From contig JAEZNF010000425.1 of NCBI GenBank assembly GCA_023441845.1, forward strand, positions 1 to 5,114: a DNA stretch of 5,114 nucleotides, given 5' to 3'. A program made the translations under genes and the position numbers. Shown here piece by piece: positions 5,091 through 5,114 of this stretch. How positions within the stretch are numbered: position 1 is the stretch's first letter; every line of letters begins with the position of its first letter. The notes below the pieces were generated by a model that worked only from the letters and a program-made list of their open reading frames with translations, searched no databases and was not told the origin of the DNA. The DNA is from Bacillota bacterium. GTDB lineage: Bacteria; Bacillota; Clostridia; Acetivibrionales; DSM-2933.

Positions 5091-5105
5091 AAGGAGGAAA
5101 ACAAA

Positions 5106-5114
5106 ATGATAAAA
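5106..5114 (+). CDS. Start of a gene cut by the window edge
   Basis: ATG at 5106 follows AAGGAGG (5091-5097) at eight bases, the strongest ribosome binding site in the window. Only Met-Ile-Lys is visible, so no function can be given. A TATACT (5069-5074) could be a -10 box, but no -35 box is found at proper spacing (TTGAAA at 5042 is 21 bases away). The gene diverges from the repressor operon and is separated from it by about 1 kb, so co-regulation by the same operator is not suggested. Confidence 0.65.

Noticed and set aside
1..5114. CRISPR array, tRNA, rRNA or intact insertion sequence
   Set aside because: No regularly spaced short repeats, cloverleaf or CCA-type ends, rRNA blocks or transposase motifs were seen on either strand.

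Overview
The window looks like chromosomal DNA from a low-GC Firmicute, most likely a clostridial or Lachnospiraceae-type bacterium. The evidence is the AT-rich intergenic DNA, strong AAGGAGG-type ribosome binding sites, a textbook sigma-A promoter, and a BlaI/M56 regulatory pair of the clostridial kind. This is inferred from style and family resemblance; no species marker is present.

Layout, left to right. (1) Positions 1-1137, plus strand: the 3' end of a long repetitive, probably extracellular protein made of ~92-residue all-beta repeats. Four complete repeats are visible, and a U-tailed hairpin at 1271-1308 terminates its transcript. (2) Positions 1138-1614: no intact gene. A short plus-strand frame with a good ribosome binding site at 1384-1509 looks like the N-terminal stump of a zinc-dependent phospholipase C-like gene. 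(3) Positions 1615-4004, minus strand: a two-gene operon. The first gene encodes a BlaI/MecI-type repressor (3630-4004). The second overlaps it by 4 bases and encodes a BlaR1-like M56 membrane metalloprotease (1615-3633). The promoter (TTGACA, 17 bp, TAATAT) contains a perfect 16-bp BlaI-type palindrome, so the operon is very probably autorepressed. (4) Positions 4080-5105: about 1 kb of AT-rich DNA with no intact gene. It holds a frameshifted RelE/ParE-type toxin remnant (4225 to about 4480, minus strand) and a 27-bp perfect inverted repeat (4504-4566). (5) Position 5106: the first three codons of a plus-strand gene behind a strong Shine-Dalgarno sequence.

How the parts work together: the repressor and protease form a BlaR1/BlaI-type signalling pair. 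The protease keeps its zinc motif, and the repressor keeps the Asn-Phe site that BlaR1/MecR1 proteins cut in S. aureus. The sensor is different: the penicillin-binding domain is absent. Its place is taken by a lipoprotein-like module of about 280 residues, preceded by a lipobox-like LTGC at the end of the last membrane helix.

Most interesting point: inside the M56 gene, an AAAAGGAG seven bases before an in-frame ATG (2551-2553) could start a separate 312-residue lipoprotein. That product would consist of the same sensor module, with a lipoprotein-type signal peptide. The sequence alone cannot prove that this start is used. No beta-lactamase or other obvious effector gene is adjacent, so the signal and the regulon are unknown.
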